Assembly: GCF_016900355.1 (NCBI RefSeq)
Contig: NZ_JACJKA010000020.1
Location: forward strand, 1 to 64,000
DNA: 64,000 nt
Direction of reading: 5' to 3'
DNA from: Bacteroides mediterraneensis
GTDB lineage: Bacteria; Bacteroidota; Bacteroidia; Bacteroidales; Bacteroidaceae
Of the stretch, positions 54,363 through 62,955 are shown in pieces; the first letter of the stretch is position 1; every line of letters starts with the position of its first letter. Below the pieces are notes generated by a model. That model was given only the letters and a program-made list of their open reading frames with translations, did no database searches and was not told the origin of the DNA. Position numbers and translations under genes: made by a program.

Positions 54363-55010
54363 TTACAGCAAGTTCATCATGGCCTCGTAGGTAAAATGGC
54401 GGAAATCTGGAATCACCAAAGCACACTGATTCTGAATGGCTTCCGCCGGATTGGTCGTACTCAGACCCACCACAGCCATCCCTGCCGCATTTCCAGCCTG
54501 AATGCCATGAAAGGAATCCTCAAAAACGACACAGTTTTCCGGTACCGTCTCAAAAACCTCAGCCCCCAACAGAAAGCAGTCGGGTTCCGGCTTCGATTTA
54601 TGGAACATTTCAGCCGTCAGAATCCGGTCGACCAGTCCCTTCAGTTCGGGATGCGCGGCATAGACGTTGGCCATCTTCTTCTCGTTCGAGCTGGTCACAA
54701 TGGCAATCTTCACCCCATGGGCATGCAGGCTGCGCATGAAATCTTCCACTCCCGGCACGTATTCATACTTCATCTCCGTCTCAAAACGGTTCAGACGGTC
54801 GGTAATCTCCGCCTGCTCCCGTTCCATTCCCTGAAAATGGCGGTCGTAAATCTGCTTAAGAGTCTGTCCTTTGATAACCCGTCCGAACTCTTCATATTCC
54901 GGATGATATTGTTTTCCTACCTTGTTCCAAAAAAGACTGTACTGTGATTCGGTATCCATCACCACCCCGTCGAAATCAAAAAGGGCAGCTACACATTTCG
55001 TTTTGTCCAT
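54363..55010 (-). CDS. HAD-superfamily phosphatase (beta-phosphoglucomutase-like)
   Basis: A 215-residue HAD hydrolase. Motif I is LFDFDGVVMDTES with a nucleophile Asp and acid/base Asp; motif II is TSSNEKKM, motif III has the Lys of KSKPEPD, motif IV is FEDSFHGIQAG. The four-helix cap is of the C1 type. The sequence is close to sugar-phosphate phosphatases. The substrate is unknown. Confidence 0.88.
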   Translation of the reverse strand: MDKTKCVAALFDFDGVVMDTESQYSLFWNKVGKQYHPEYEEFGRVIKGQTLKQIYDRHFQGMEREQAEITDRLNRFETEMKYEYVPGVEDFMRSLHAHGVKIAIVTSSNEKKMANVYAAHPELKGLVDRILTAEMFHKSKPEPDCFLLGAEVFETVPENCVVFEDSFHGIQAGNAAGMAVVGLSTTNPAEAIQNQCALVIPDFRHFTYEAMMNLL

Positions 55011-55065
55011 TCGATGTTTAGTTTGATTTAACGGTGCAAAGTTCTGAAATATCGGTTCATATTCC

Positions 55066-55073
55066 TAACTTTG
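55066..55073 (+). promoter_or_regulatory. -7 box of the MATE gene
   Basis: TAACTTTG ends 24 nt before the chosen ATG at 55098. The in-frame Met at 55071 would lie in the promoter, which is why the later start is preferred. Confidence 0.6.
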
Positions 55074-55097
55074 AGAATTAAAATAAACAAATTTCAC

Positions 55098-56459
55098 ATG
55101 AAAGAGAACAATCCGCATATCTTAGGAGAAGCTCCCATCGGTAAACTGTTGCTGGAATATTCCATCCCGGCCATCATCGGCATGACACTGACCTCGCTCT
55201 ACAACATCATCGACAGTATCTTCATCGGACACGGTGTGGGGGCACTGGCCATCTCGGGACTGGCCATCACCTTCCCGCTCATGAACCTGCTGGTGGCGTT
55301 CTGTACGCTGGTGGGTGTGGGAGGTGCTACACTCTCCTCCATCCGCCTGGGACAGAAAGACAAGAAAGGGACCGAAGACATCTTGGGCAATGTGGCGATT
55401 CTCTGTGTCATCAATGCCGTGTTCTACGGGGGACTGGCGTTCATCTTCCTGGAACCGATTCTGTTTTTCTTCGGGGCCAGCGAAGCGACCATGCCTTATG
55501 CCCGCGACTTCATGCAGGTCATCCTGCTGGGCAGCCCCATCTCGTATGTCATGATCGGACTCAACAACGTCATGCGGGCCACGGGCTATCCGCGCAAGGC
55601 CATGCTCTCGTCCATGCTGACGGTGGGATGCAACATCATTCTGGCTCCCATCTTCATCTTCGTGTTCGACTGGGGCATCCGGGGAGCGGCACTGGCCACA
55701 GTCTGCTCACAGTTTTTCGGCATGATCTGGGTGCTCTATCACTTCTGCAACCGGAAAAGCTACATCCGTTTCCACCGACCCAACCTTCGCTTGCAGAAGA
55801 AAATCATGGGAAATATTTTTGCCATCGGCATGTCCCCCTTCGTGATGAACGTGTGCGCCTGCTGTATCGTCATCTTCATTAACAACCGGTTGCTCAGCTA
55901 TGGAGGCGACATGGCCATCGGAGCCTTCGGTATCCTCAACCGCATCCAGATGTTGTTTGTCATGATTGTGATGGGCATCACCATGGGTATGCAACCCATT
56001 ACGGGATACAATTATGGAGCCCGCCATTTCAGTCGGGTGAAACACACTTTAAAGTTGGGTATTACGGCGGCCTGCATCATCACCACCGTGGGATTTGCCG
56101 TGGGAGAGCTGTTTCCTGGACTCTTCGTGGGTATGTTTACCGATAGTCAGGAACTGATGGACGATGCCATCCTCGCCTTGCGAATCGGTATCTTAGCTTT
56201 TCCCGTGGTCGGGGCACAGATTGTCATCACTCAATTCTTCCAATCCATTGGAAAGGCACGGATTTCCATCTTCCTGTCCCTCTCCCGTCAGCTGCTCTTC
56301 CTGCTTCCGGGACTGGCCTGGTTACCGCCTGTCTACGGACTGAAAGGGGTATGGTTCAGCATGCCGCTGTCCGACGGCCTGGCCTTTGCGGTAGCCGCCC
56401 TCATGCTGCTTTATCATTTCAAAAAGAAAATGAGAGAGAGACTTCCGCACGAAGCCTGA
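55098..56459 (+). CDS. MATE-family multidrug exporter
   Basis: A 453-residue protein with 12 TM segments and a MATE N-terminal signature (IPAIIGMTLTSLYNIIDSIF). The centre has FMQVILLGSPISYVMIGLNNVMRATGYPRKAM. The second half repeats the fold. It exports cationic compounds in exchange for Na+ or H+. It is convergent with the Nramp gene, which ends 7 nt later. Confidence 0.92.
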   Translation: MKENNPHILGEAPIGKLLLEYSIPAIIGMTLTSLYNIIDSIFIGHGVGALAISGLAITFPLMNLLVAFCTLVGVGGATLSSIRLGQKDKKGTEDILGNVAILCVINAVFYGGLAFIFLEPILFFFGASEATMPYARDFMQVILLGSPISYVMIGLNNVMRATGYPRKAMLSSMLTVGCNIILAPIFIFVFDWGIRGAALATVCSQFFGMIWVLYHFCNRKSYIRFHRPNLRLQKKIMGNIFAIGMSPFVMNVCACCIVIFINNRLLSYGGDMAIGAFGILNRIQMLFVMIVMGITMGMQPITGYNYGARHFSRVKHTLKLGITAACIITTVGFAVGELFPGLFVGMFTDSQELMDDAILALRIGILAFPVVGAQIVITQFFQSIGKARISIFLSLSRQLLFLLPGLAWLPPVYGLKGVWFSMPLSDGLAFAVAALMLLYHFKKKMRERLPHEA

Positions 56460-56466
56460 CAAGCAT

Positions 56467-57720
56467 TTACGAAAACAGCAGTGCAAGATTCAGTACGGAC
56501 ACCACCACGGCCATGGTATAGAGTACCCACGTGCTCCACCGAGAATTGGCATACGGACCCATCACCCGCCGGGAGGAAGTCAGCCACACTTGCAAAAAGA
56601 TGGTAAACGGCAACTGGATACTCAGCACCATCTGAGAAATAATCAAACCCTGAAAGGGGTTGTCAATGAACAGAATCACTACCAAAGCGACGCCCAAGGA
56701 AAGCAAAATACCCACCCGCGAATGGATATCCTTCACATGATATGACTCGCCGAACATCCCGGCAAAGATGGAACCTGCCGCCATACCGCTCGTCACTGTC
56801 GACGAGATACCGGCCATCAGCAAGGCCAAAGCGAACACTAAGGCTGCCTGACTACCCAACAAGGGTTCTAACAGACTCTTAGCCTGTTGCAGTTCTTCCA
56901 CTTCCACTCCATTGGCAAAGAAAGTAGCCGCTGCCAGCAAAATCATCGCACTGTTGATGGCCCAGCCCACTCCCATGGAGAAAAGGGTATCGTAGAACTC
57001 ATACTTCAGCAGCTTGCGAATGGAAGCATCGTCCTGCTTGTTGTATTCCCGGCTCTGCACCACCTCCGAATGAAGAAACAGGTTGTGGGGCATAACCACC
57101 GCTCCCAGTACGCTCATAATAACCAGCAGACTCCCCTGGGGGATGGATGGTACCACCCATGAACGGACTGCCAATGGCCAGTCAATCTCCACCAGAAACA
57201 TTTCATACAGAAAAGACAATCCGATGACGGAGACAAAAGCAATGATGGCCCGCTCAATCCGTTTATAGGAATTGGTGAAAAGCATGATGACGACAAATGC
57301 TGTGGTCAATAGGGCTCCCCAAATGATGGGAATGTGAAAGAGCATCTCCAAAGCGATGGCTCCTCCCAAAATCTCAGCAAGCGAAGTAGAGATGGAAGCC
57401 AGTACCGCCGTACCTAATACAGGACGAGACACCCATTTGGGCGTGTATTTCGTGGCCGCCTCACTCAGGCAAAGCCCGGTAACGATACCCAAATGTGCTA
57501 CATTGTGCTGCAACACTATCAACATGATAGTCGACAGGGTGATAACCCACAGCAGGGAATAGCCGAAATCAGCTCCTGCCGCAAAATTCGAGGCCCAGTT
57601 ACCCGGGTCGATGAAACCGACGGTCACGAGCAATCCCGGACCGATGTATTTGAAGAAATCCAATCCACCTAAGTAACGTGGATGGTCTTTCCGTTTTAAC
57701 TCTTTGATAAAATTCCACAT
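56467..57720 (-). CDS. Nramp-family Mn2+/Fe2+ transporter
   Basis: A 417-residue transporter with about 11 TM segments. Both metal-binding motifs are intact: DPGNWASN in TM1 and the AVVMPHNLFLHS of TM6. It is a proton-coupled divalent metal importer. A -7 box TAAATTTG (57750-57757, minus) precedes it by 30 nt. The start may be at 57729 (three codons earlier); I cannot choose from the sequence. Confidence 0.92.
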   Translation of the reverse strand: MWNFIKELKRKDHPRYLGGLDFFKYIGPGLLVTVGFIDPGNWASNFAAGADFGYSLLWVITLSTIMLIVLQHNVAHLGIVTGLCLSEAATKYTPKWVSRPVLGTAVLASISTSLAEILGGAIALEMLFHIPIIWGALLTTAFVVIMLFTNSYKRIERAIIAFVSVIGLSFLYEMFLVEIDWPLAVRSWVVPSIPQGSLLVIMSVLGAVVMPHNLFLHSEVVQSREYNKQDDASIRKLLKYEFYDTLFSMGVGWAINSAMILLAAATFFANGVEVEELQQAKSLLEPLLGSQAALVFALALLMAGISSTVTSGMAAGSIFAGMFGESYHVKDIHSRVGILLSLGVALVVILFIDNPFQGLIISQMVLSIQLPFTIFLQVWLTSSRRVMGPYANSRWSTWVLYTMAVVVSVLNLALLFS

Positions 57721-57804
57721 AGCGAACAATCTGCCTTAAAGCAATACAACAAATTTACCACACAGAAAGTTTACACAAAGCGTCAAGAAGTCAGCAATTA
57801 TCAG

Positions 57805-59082
57805 TTAGTTCAAGGCATCCCAGCCTGCGGCACGATACCAGGCGATAGATTGTGTATAGTAACTGTTCCAGGAAGTCTTGTTCGTCACATATCGATTATA
57901 CTCTCCCGGAATATACATCCCGATTCCGCAAAAACGGGCATCGTCTACCTTAAAATTTGAATATACAGATGGAGGATTTGGAATACATTCCTTAGCAATG
58001 ACAGCCTGATTCAAAGCGGTCTGTACAGAAGCGATTTCCGTATTCAGATCCGTTTCAGCCACCCCATACTTCCGGCCCAATTCCCGGAAGAAATCAAGCA
58101 CATCGTATGAGAAATACCGATAACTGTTCACCCCATACTGCTGCACATTCTCCATTGAAACCGAAGGAAGCGCCTCTTTCCATTCCAACAGCTTGGCTTT
58201 CACTGCTTCGGCCAGATTATCCATCTGACTGCAATCGACCGCTGCACAGGTTCCCCACAAATTATAGGTTTTATTATATGAAATAAATTCATGACATACC
58301 GCCGAGTAGTCTACACTATCTACATATAGATAAGGAAGTACCTGATCATAAGGAAATCCATCAGTAGGTGTTTCCATCACCGAAGCCACACAGTGCGAAG
58401 TCACATCTTTCAATTCGCAGCATACTTCTGCCGTACCCATCATACAGGCGTCAAACAGCACAAAATCAAGCTTCTTCGTAAAACTGTTTTTCAAGACATT
58501 AGCCAAGTCCGGAATATCGATATTGTAACCGTTGTCATCTCCAAATGCTTTTGTCCGTACAGAATTTACTTTCATCCATCCACTGCCATGTGAACCGAAA
58601 ATCACTCCGTAACTGTCCGAAGGAGCTACCGTCTGCATATCCTTAAAAACTTCTTCCATAACAGCCGGATCGGTAGCAATCTGACTGTTCATGGTATATT
58701 CTTTCTTTTCTGCTACCTGACAAATCGATTCAAAGGTTAGATTGACCCCCGTCAAAGCTGGCTGACTATTGACATTTCCACGCCCATCGGTATAGAAACT
58801 CATCAAGGTAGGATTACTTAAGGGCGCATCATTCGTATAGGGCCGATAGAAAACCAACAACGTACACGACTCCTTCATATTTCCTAACGCCGTGTACATA
58901 TCTATTACGTTATCACGCAAATAAGTATCCAAGGAACCTGAATTCCGAGAATTGTTCGATATCAGATAGGCCAATACGGTACGCCCTGAGCGTTTAGCCG
59001 GCTGTTGTTCCGGAATCTCATTGGAACAGGCCGCCAGAAGCACTACCAACAGGCCATACACCCATTTCTTCATCCCTCTCAT
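57805..59082 (-). CDS. Clostripain-family (C11) cysteine peptidase lipoprotein
   Basis: A 425-residue lipoprotein (lipobox LLAACS). The C11 catalytic pair is visible: His in FGSHGSGW and Cys in LFDACMMGTAEV. Such peptidases cut after basic residues and can be self-activating. The start ATG overlaps the upstream stop codon by 4 bp (ATGA); an alternative Met lies three codons later. It shares a transcript with the small secreted protein. It probably acts at the cell surface. Confidence 0.88.
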   Translation of the reverse strand: MRGMKKWVYGLLVVLLAACSNEIPEQQPAKRSGRTVLAYLISNNSRNSGSLDTYLRDNVIDMYTALGNMKESCTLLVFYRPYTNDAPLSNPTLMSFYTDGRGNVNSQPALTGVNLTFESICQVAEKKEYTMNSQIATDPAVMEEVFKDMQTVAPSDSYGVIFGSHGSGWMKVNSVRTKAFGDDNGYNIDIPDLANVLKNSFTKKLDFVLFDACMMGTAEVCCELKDVTSHCVASVMETPTDGFPYDQVLPYLYVDSVDYSAVCHEFISYNKTYNLWGTCAAVDCSQMDNLAEAVKAKLLEWKEALPSVSMENVQQYGVNSYRYFSYDVLDFFRELGRKYGVAETDLNTEIASVQTALNQAVIAKECIPNPPSVYSNFKVDDARFCGIGMYIPGEYNRYVTNKTSWNSYYTQSIAWYRAAGWDALN

Positions 59083-59486
59083 TCTACGTCAGGCTTTGTA
59101 AACTTGAATTCCGGATTTACATCTTGAAGGAACAATGAACCGCCCTTCGTATATTTTTCTTTCAGCTTTTTCAGCTCCTTCTGCACATTTTTTTTCTTCC
59201 GGCTAAAAAACATGAAACATGTACGGTTCTTGCCATTCTGTTTCTGTTCCAGGTAATCCTTCAGCTGCAGACTGTACAAAGCACGACCTACCAACATATC
59301 CTTATCATCCACAGCCGCGCTATCCAAATACTGTACTTCAGTGAAATACACTAATGAATCGGTGAACGAAGCAGAAACACCTGCCAAATACACACCGTAT
59401 TTATTCTTATCTTTCGGCTCCTTGCTGAAGGCAGAAGCAGCAAATACTATCACAAACAGGAAACAAAAAAATTTTGTGTAACGCAT
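59079..59486 (-). CDS. Small secreted protein coupled to the C11 peptidase
   Basis: A 135-residue protein with a signal peptide (FFCFLFVIVFAASAFSK). The mature domain (about 115 residues) is charged and ends in a basic helix (RKKKNVQKELKKLKEKY). No family recognised. The 4-bp overlap with the peptidase gene suggests a partner, for example an inhibitor or chaperone; that is inference. Confidence 0.75.
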   Translation of the reverse strand: MRYTKFFCFLFVIVFAASAFSKEPKDKNKYGVYLAGVSASFTDSLVYFTEVQYLDSAAVDDKDMLVGRALYSLQLKDYLEQKQNGKNRTCFMFFSRKKKNVQKELKKLKEKYTKGGSLFLQDVNPEFKFTKPDVE

Positions 59487-59506
59487 AATCCATCAATTTA
59501 TGAAGG

Positions 59507-59514
59507 CAAAAGTA
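59507..59514 (-). promoter_or_regulatory. -7 box of the C11 peptidase operon
   Basis: On the minus strand TACTTTTG lies 20 nt before the start codon. No clear -33 box. Confidence 0.55.
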
Positions 59515-59586
59515 CACAATTATGCGTAAAAACCGAAAGAAGACATATAAATTAACAAAGAAAAAGCCTTTATACATACAAAAAGA

Positions 59587-59619
59587 GATGTATCAAGACT
59601 GAGCTTGTCTTCATACATC
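59587..59619 (-). terminator. Terminator of rpoD
   Basis: GATGTAT-c-AAGAC pairs with GTCTT-c-ATACATC. On the minus strand it is followed by CTCTTTTTG. It lies 32 nt after the rpoD stop codon. Confidence 0.75.
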
Positions 59620-59650
59620 CCTTCTGTTTTTTCGGAAATCAATCTCTACC

Positions 59651-60511
59651 TTATCCCAAATAAGATTTGAGCAACTTACTACGAGAATTTTGTCTTAATC
59701 GTCTAATTGCCTTTTCCTTAATCTGGCGAACACGCTCACGGGTGAGTCCAAACTTGTCGCCGATTTCTTCCAACGTCATTTCCTGCGTGTTAATACCGAA
59801 AAACATCTGGATGATATCCTTCTCTCTTTCGGTCAACGTAGAAAGTGCTCTGTCAATTTCCCTCGAAAGTGATTCATTCACCAAAGAGCGGTCGGCCATC
59901 GGAGAATCATCGTTCACCAGCACATCCAGCAGACTGTTGTCCTCTCCTTCCACAAAAGGAGCATCCACGGAAATGTGGCGACCGGAAACCTTCAGCGTAT
60001 CCGAAATCTTGTCTACCGGAATTTCCAGCTCATCGGCCAGTTCCTCCGGCGACGGACGACGTTCGTTTTCCTGCTCAAACTTAGAGAATGCCTTACTAAT
60101 TTTATTCAATGAACCTACCTGGTTCAACGGCAGACGCACGATACGTGACTGTTCTGCCAATGCCTGCAAAATGGACTGACGAATCCACCAAACAGCGTAA
60201 CTGATGAATTTGAAACCACGGGTTTCATCAAACTTTTCAGCGGCCTTAATCAATCCCAGGTTACCTTCATTAATCAAATCCGGCAAGCTCAAGCCCTGGT
60301 TCTGATACTGTTTGGCTACAGACACCACAAATCGTAGGTTGGCACGTGTAAGTTTCTCTAATGCCGCACGGTCACCTTTACGGATACGTTGAGCGAGTTC
60401 TACCTCCTCTTCTACAGTAATCAAATCTTCACGACCGATTTCCTGCAAATACTTATCCAAAGAAGCGCTCTCTCGGTTAGTGATACTTTTAGTAATCTTT
60501 AACTGTCTCAT
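59651..60511 (-). CDS. rpoD: Primary sigma factor RpoD (sigma-ABfr)
   Basis: A 286-residue sigma factor without the large N-terminal domain of other sigma-70 proteins, which is typical of Bacteroides. Region 1.2 starts at [20 protein letters not shown], region 2 holds [12 protein letters not shown], and region 4 contains [19 protein letters not shown]. It recognises the TAnnTTTG / TTTG promoters seen across this window. The start at 60511 is preferred over one 11 codons upstream because the -7 box at 60534-60541 would place the transcript start near 60527. Confidence 0.97.
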   Translation of the reverse strand: MRQLKITKSITNRESASLDKYLQEIGREDLITVEEEVELAQRIRKGDRAALEKLTRANLRFVVSVAKQYQNQGLSLPDLINEGNLGLIKAAEKFDETRGFKFISYAVWWIRQSILQALAEQSRIVRLPLNQVGSLNKISKAFSKFEQENERRPSPEELADELEIPVDKISDTLKVSGRHISVDAPFVEGEDNSLLDVLVNDDSPMADRSLVNESLSREIDRALSTLTEREKDIIQMFFGINTQEMTLEEIGDKFGLTRERVRQIKEKAIRRLRQNSRSKLLKSYLG

Positions 60512-60533
60512 TCTATATAAAATGATTTGGGTA

Positions 60534-60541
60534 CAAAAGTA
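60534..60541 (-). promoter_or_regulatory. -7 box of rpoD
   Basis: On the minus strand TACTTTTG, 23 nt before the rpoD start codon. It sits in a 12-nt palindrome (GTACAAAAGTAC has a GTAC at each end). Confidence 0.65.
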
Positions 60542-60712
60542 CAAAAAAAATTTTATTCTGACAGTGATTTTCGAAAGAAAGAATCGATAAATTTCATAAA
60601 CTCCTATCTATTCTCTCTTTTTGTCAACCACATATCAAAAAGGAAACAGAGCAGACGACCCGATTGTTCATTCCACGCACGGATTGTCCACTCCTATAGT
60701 CAGAAGCCAAAG

Positions 60713-60740
60713 AAGGCGCTTCGGAGGTTCGAAGCGCCTT
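60713..60740 (-). terminator. Terminator of the DegP/HtrA gene
   Basis: AAGGCGCTTCG and its exact complement with a 6-nt loop, followed on the minus strand by a T-rich stretch. It lies 35 nt past the protease stop codon. Confidence 0.8.
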
Positions 60741-60774
60741 CAACGTTGCTAAATCTTTCTACCTTGTGTAATTA

Positions 60775-62268
60775 TTATTCAGCCTGAGATAAGTCGACTG
60801 CATAATTTGCACGTTTGCCTGACGGATATACACCTGTCATGAACAGTACCTGATCGGCTGATTGGGAAGCGGCTTTCATCACGTTTTCCAAATCCTGTAC
60901 ACTATGCAACTGCTTTCCGTTGGCTTTCAGGATAATGAATCCCTTGCGGATACCACTGTCTTTCATTCTTCCGTCGCTGACACCGGTCACTTCCACTCCG
61001 TAACCCAAATTCAACTGTTCCTTCAGTTCTTTCGGTACAGCACGGAAGGCAGCACCCAAGATTTCCATATCGGCCTGTTTTACTACTTTAGTCGTTCCCT
61101 GAGAATTCTTCAAGGTAATGGTAAAGGTCTTTTCTTTCTTGTCACGCAAAACGGTCACCTTCACTTTGTCACCCGGACGATACTTAGCCAGCATACCTTG
61201 CAGGTCGGCCATCGTCTTCACCTTGGTGTCGTTCAGTTTCAGAATAACATCGTTCTTCTGCAAGATTCCGTCGGCTGAACCACCATCTGTGACTTCTACG
61301 ACCTGTACACCTTCGGTAGCACCCAGTTCTTTCTGTTCCTTACGGATTTCATCCGGATAAACTTCATTACCCATATCACGACCGGCGATACCCAGCAAGG
61401 CACGCTGTACGGTACCATATTGCTTCAAGTCTGTTACCACCTTGGTCATGATACTTACCGGAATGGCGAAACCATAACCGGAGTAAGCTCCTGTCGGAGA
61501 ATACAGCATGGCGTTGATACCTACCAGTTCACCTTTTGCATTGACCAACGCACCACCACTGTTACCTTGGTTGATGGCCGCATCGGTCTGGATGAAAGAT
61601 TCTACCTGATTGGCTCCCAGTCCACGGGATTTCGCACTTACCACACCGGCGGTTACTGTAGAACCTAAGTTGAACGGGTTACCGACTGCCAGTACCCACT
61701 CACCTACTTTCAGGTTGTCAGAGCTACCAACCACAATAGCCGGGAAATCATCTCCTTCAATCTTGATCAATGCCAAGTCGGTGGTCGGGTCTGCCCCGAT
61801 GACACGTCCTTTCATTTCGCGTCCGTCATGCAGCTTCACATTAATTTCATCAGCCCCGTCAATCACATGATTGTTGGTCACGATGTAACCATCTTTTGAA
61901 ATGATGACACCCGAACCAAGGCCTCTCTGTTCCGGAGTCTGTACCTGTTGCTGCCGGCCTCGTCCGTCACCAAAGAAGAAATCGAATATATCGGGCTGTT
62001 GAATTGTCTGAATCTTGCTACGCTGAATAGACATGATATGTACCACGGAGTTCAACGTACTTTCTGCCGCTTTCGTCAAATCGACCGGTTGCATGCTTGA
62101 TGCATCCAATGCCGCCGTACGCAAAGGAGACGCAGTATCAAAAGCATCATAGAAAGATGCGTTTGCCTGATTTTTCTCCATCATGGCATACGCTGTAGCT
62201 CCGGCCACTCCAGCACTCAGTGCAATGACTGCTACTGAACCTATCGCAAACTTAGTTGTTGTTTTCAT
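60775..62268 (-). CDS. DegP/HtrA (Do-family) periplasmic serine protease
   Basis: A 497-residue protein. It has an N-terminal membrane signal (AVIALSAGVAGATAYAMM), a trypsin-like domain with the triad His (TNNHVIDGA), Asp (TDLALIKI) and Ser (GNSGGALV), and two PDZ domains (about 300-390 and 400-497). It degrades or refolds misfolded envelope proteins. DegQ or DegP cannot be told apart from sequence alone. Confidence 0.95.
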   Translation of the reverse strand: MKTTTKFAIGSVAVIALSAGVAGATAYAMMEKNQANASFYDAFDTASPLRTAALDASSMQPVDLTKAAESTLNSVVHIMSIQRSKIQTIQQPDIFDFFFGDGRGRQQQVQTPEQRGLGSGVIISKDGYIVTNNHVIDGADEINVKLHDGREMKGRVIGADPTTDLALIKIEGDDFPAIVVGSSDNLKVGEWVLAVGNPFNLGSTVTAGVVSAKSRGLGANQVESFIQTDAAINQGNSGGALVNAKGELVGINAMLYSPTGAYSGYGFAIPVSIMTKVVTDLKQYGTVQRALLGIAGRDMGNEVYPDEIRKEQKELGATEGVQVVEVTDGGSADGILQKNDVILKLNDTKVKTMADLQGMLAKYRPGDKVKVTVLRDKKEKTFTITLKNSQGTTKVVKQADMEILGAAFRAVPKELKEQLNLGYGVEVTGVSDGRMKDSGIRKGFIILKANGKQLHSVQDLENVMKAASQSADQVLFMTGVYPSGKRANYAVDLSQAE

Positions 62269-62552
62269 ATCTTCTATTGTTTAAAATGTTAATTTCGACG
62301 TTGTTTTAACTTTTCATTTGCTAAAGTAGAACAAAATCCATACGAATGTACTCTTCCCCCGTTCTTTTTTCTGTCTTTTAACAATGGACAGAAAGGCATT
62401 AACCGCAGTTAACTGCCAAATCTGACAAATTTACATTCATTACCAGTGGAATAGTGACACCGCTGACAAATCGTCTGTCCCGCCAGAGCCCTTCTAAAAC
62501 ACCTATACCGAAAGAATCCCAGCATTTATAGCACAAATTCCGTTTATTTGCG

Positions 62553-62560
62553 TACCTTTG
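62553..62560 (+). promoter_or_regulatory. -7 box of rnpB
   Basis: TACCTTTG; its end is 6 nt before the predicted 5' end of the RNase P RNA, which is the spacing expected of a Bacteroides promoter. Confidence 0.65.
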
Positions 62561-62566
62561 CACAGA

Positions 62567-62936
62567 GAAAGCAGTTGGTCGGTCTGTCGCTGATACTATT
62601 TGGGTAGAAGAGGAAAGTCCGGGCAACACAGAGCGTCCTACTTCCTAACAGAAAGCCGCCTGCAAGGGCAGAGTAATGCAGAAGAAAATAACCGCCTCCA
62701 CCCGGAGGTAAGGGTGAGAAGGTAGGGTAAGAGCCTACCAGCCGTATAGCGATATGCGGGCTGTGCATCTTAGGAGTTGTAAGGTCATGTAAACCGGCAT
62801 TAACGAGGGTTGCTCGCCCCACGTCGGAGGGTGGACCGCTAGAGCCTGCCGGTGACGGCAGGCGTAGATAAATGACAGGCTCCCCTGCATTCGCAGGGTG
62901 ACAGAACCCGGCTTATAGACCAGCTGCTTTCTTTTT
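62567..62936 (+). ncRNA. rnpB: RNase P RNA (bacterial type A-like)
   Basis: About 370 nt. The conserved CR-I GAGGAAAGTCCGGGC is at 62610-62624 and the CR-V ACAGAACCCGGCTTATAGA is at 62901-62919. The first and last 14 nt pair (GAAAGCAGTTGGTC with GACCAGCTGCTTTC) to form helix P1. A T-run follows. It is the catalytic RNA that trims tRNA 5' ends. Confidence 0.95.
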
Positions 62937-62955
62937 TCACTAAAATATACGAATC

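Noticed and set aside
62405..62416. 12-nt palindrome GCAGTTAACTGC upstream of the DegP/HtrA gene
   Set aside because: A single short palindrome with no second copy and no clear link to a promoter; it could occur by chance.
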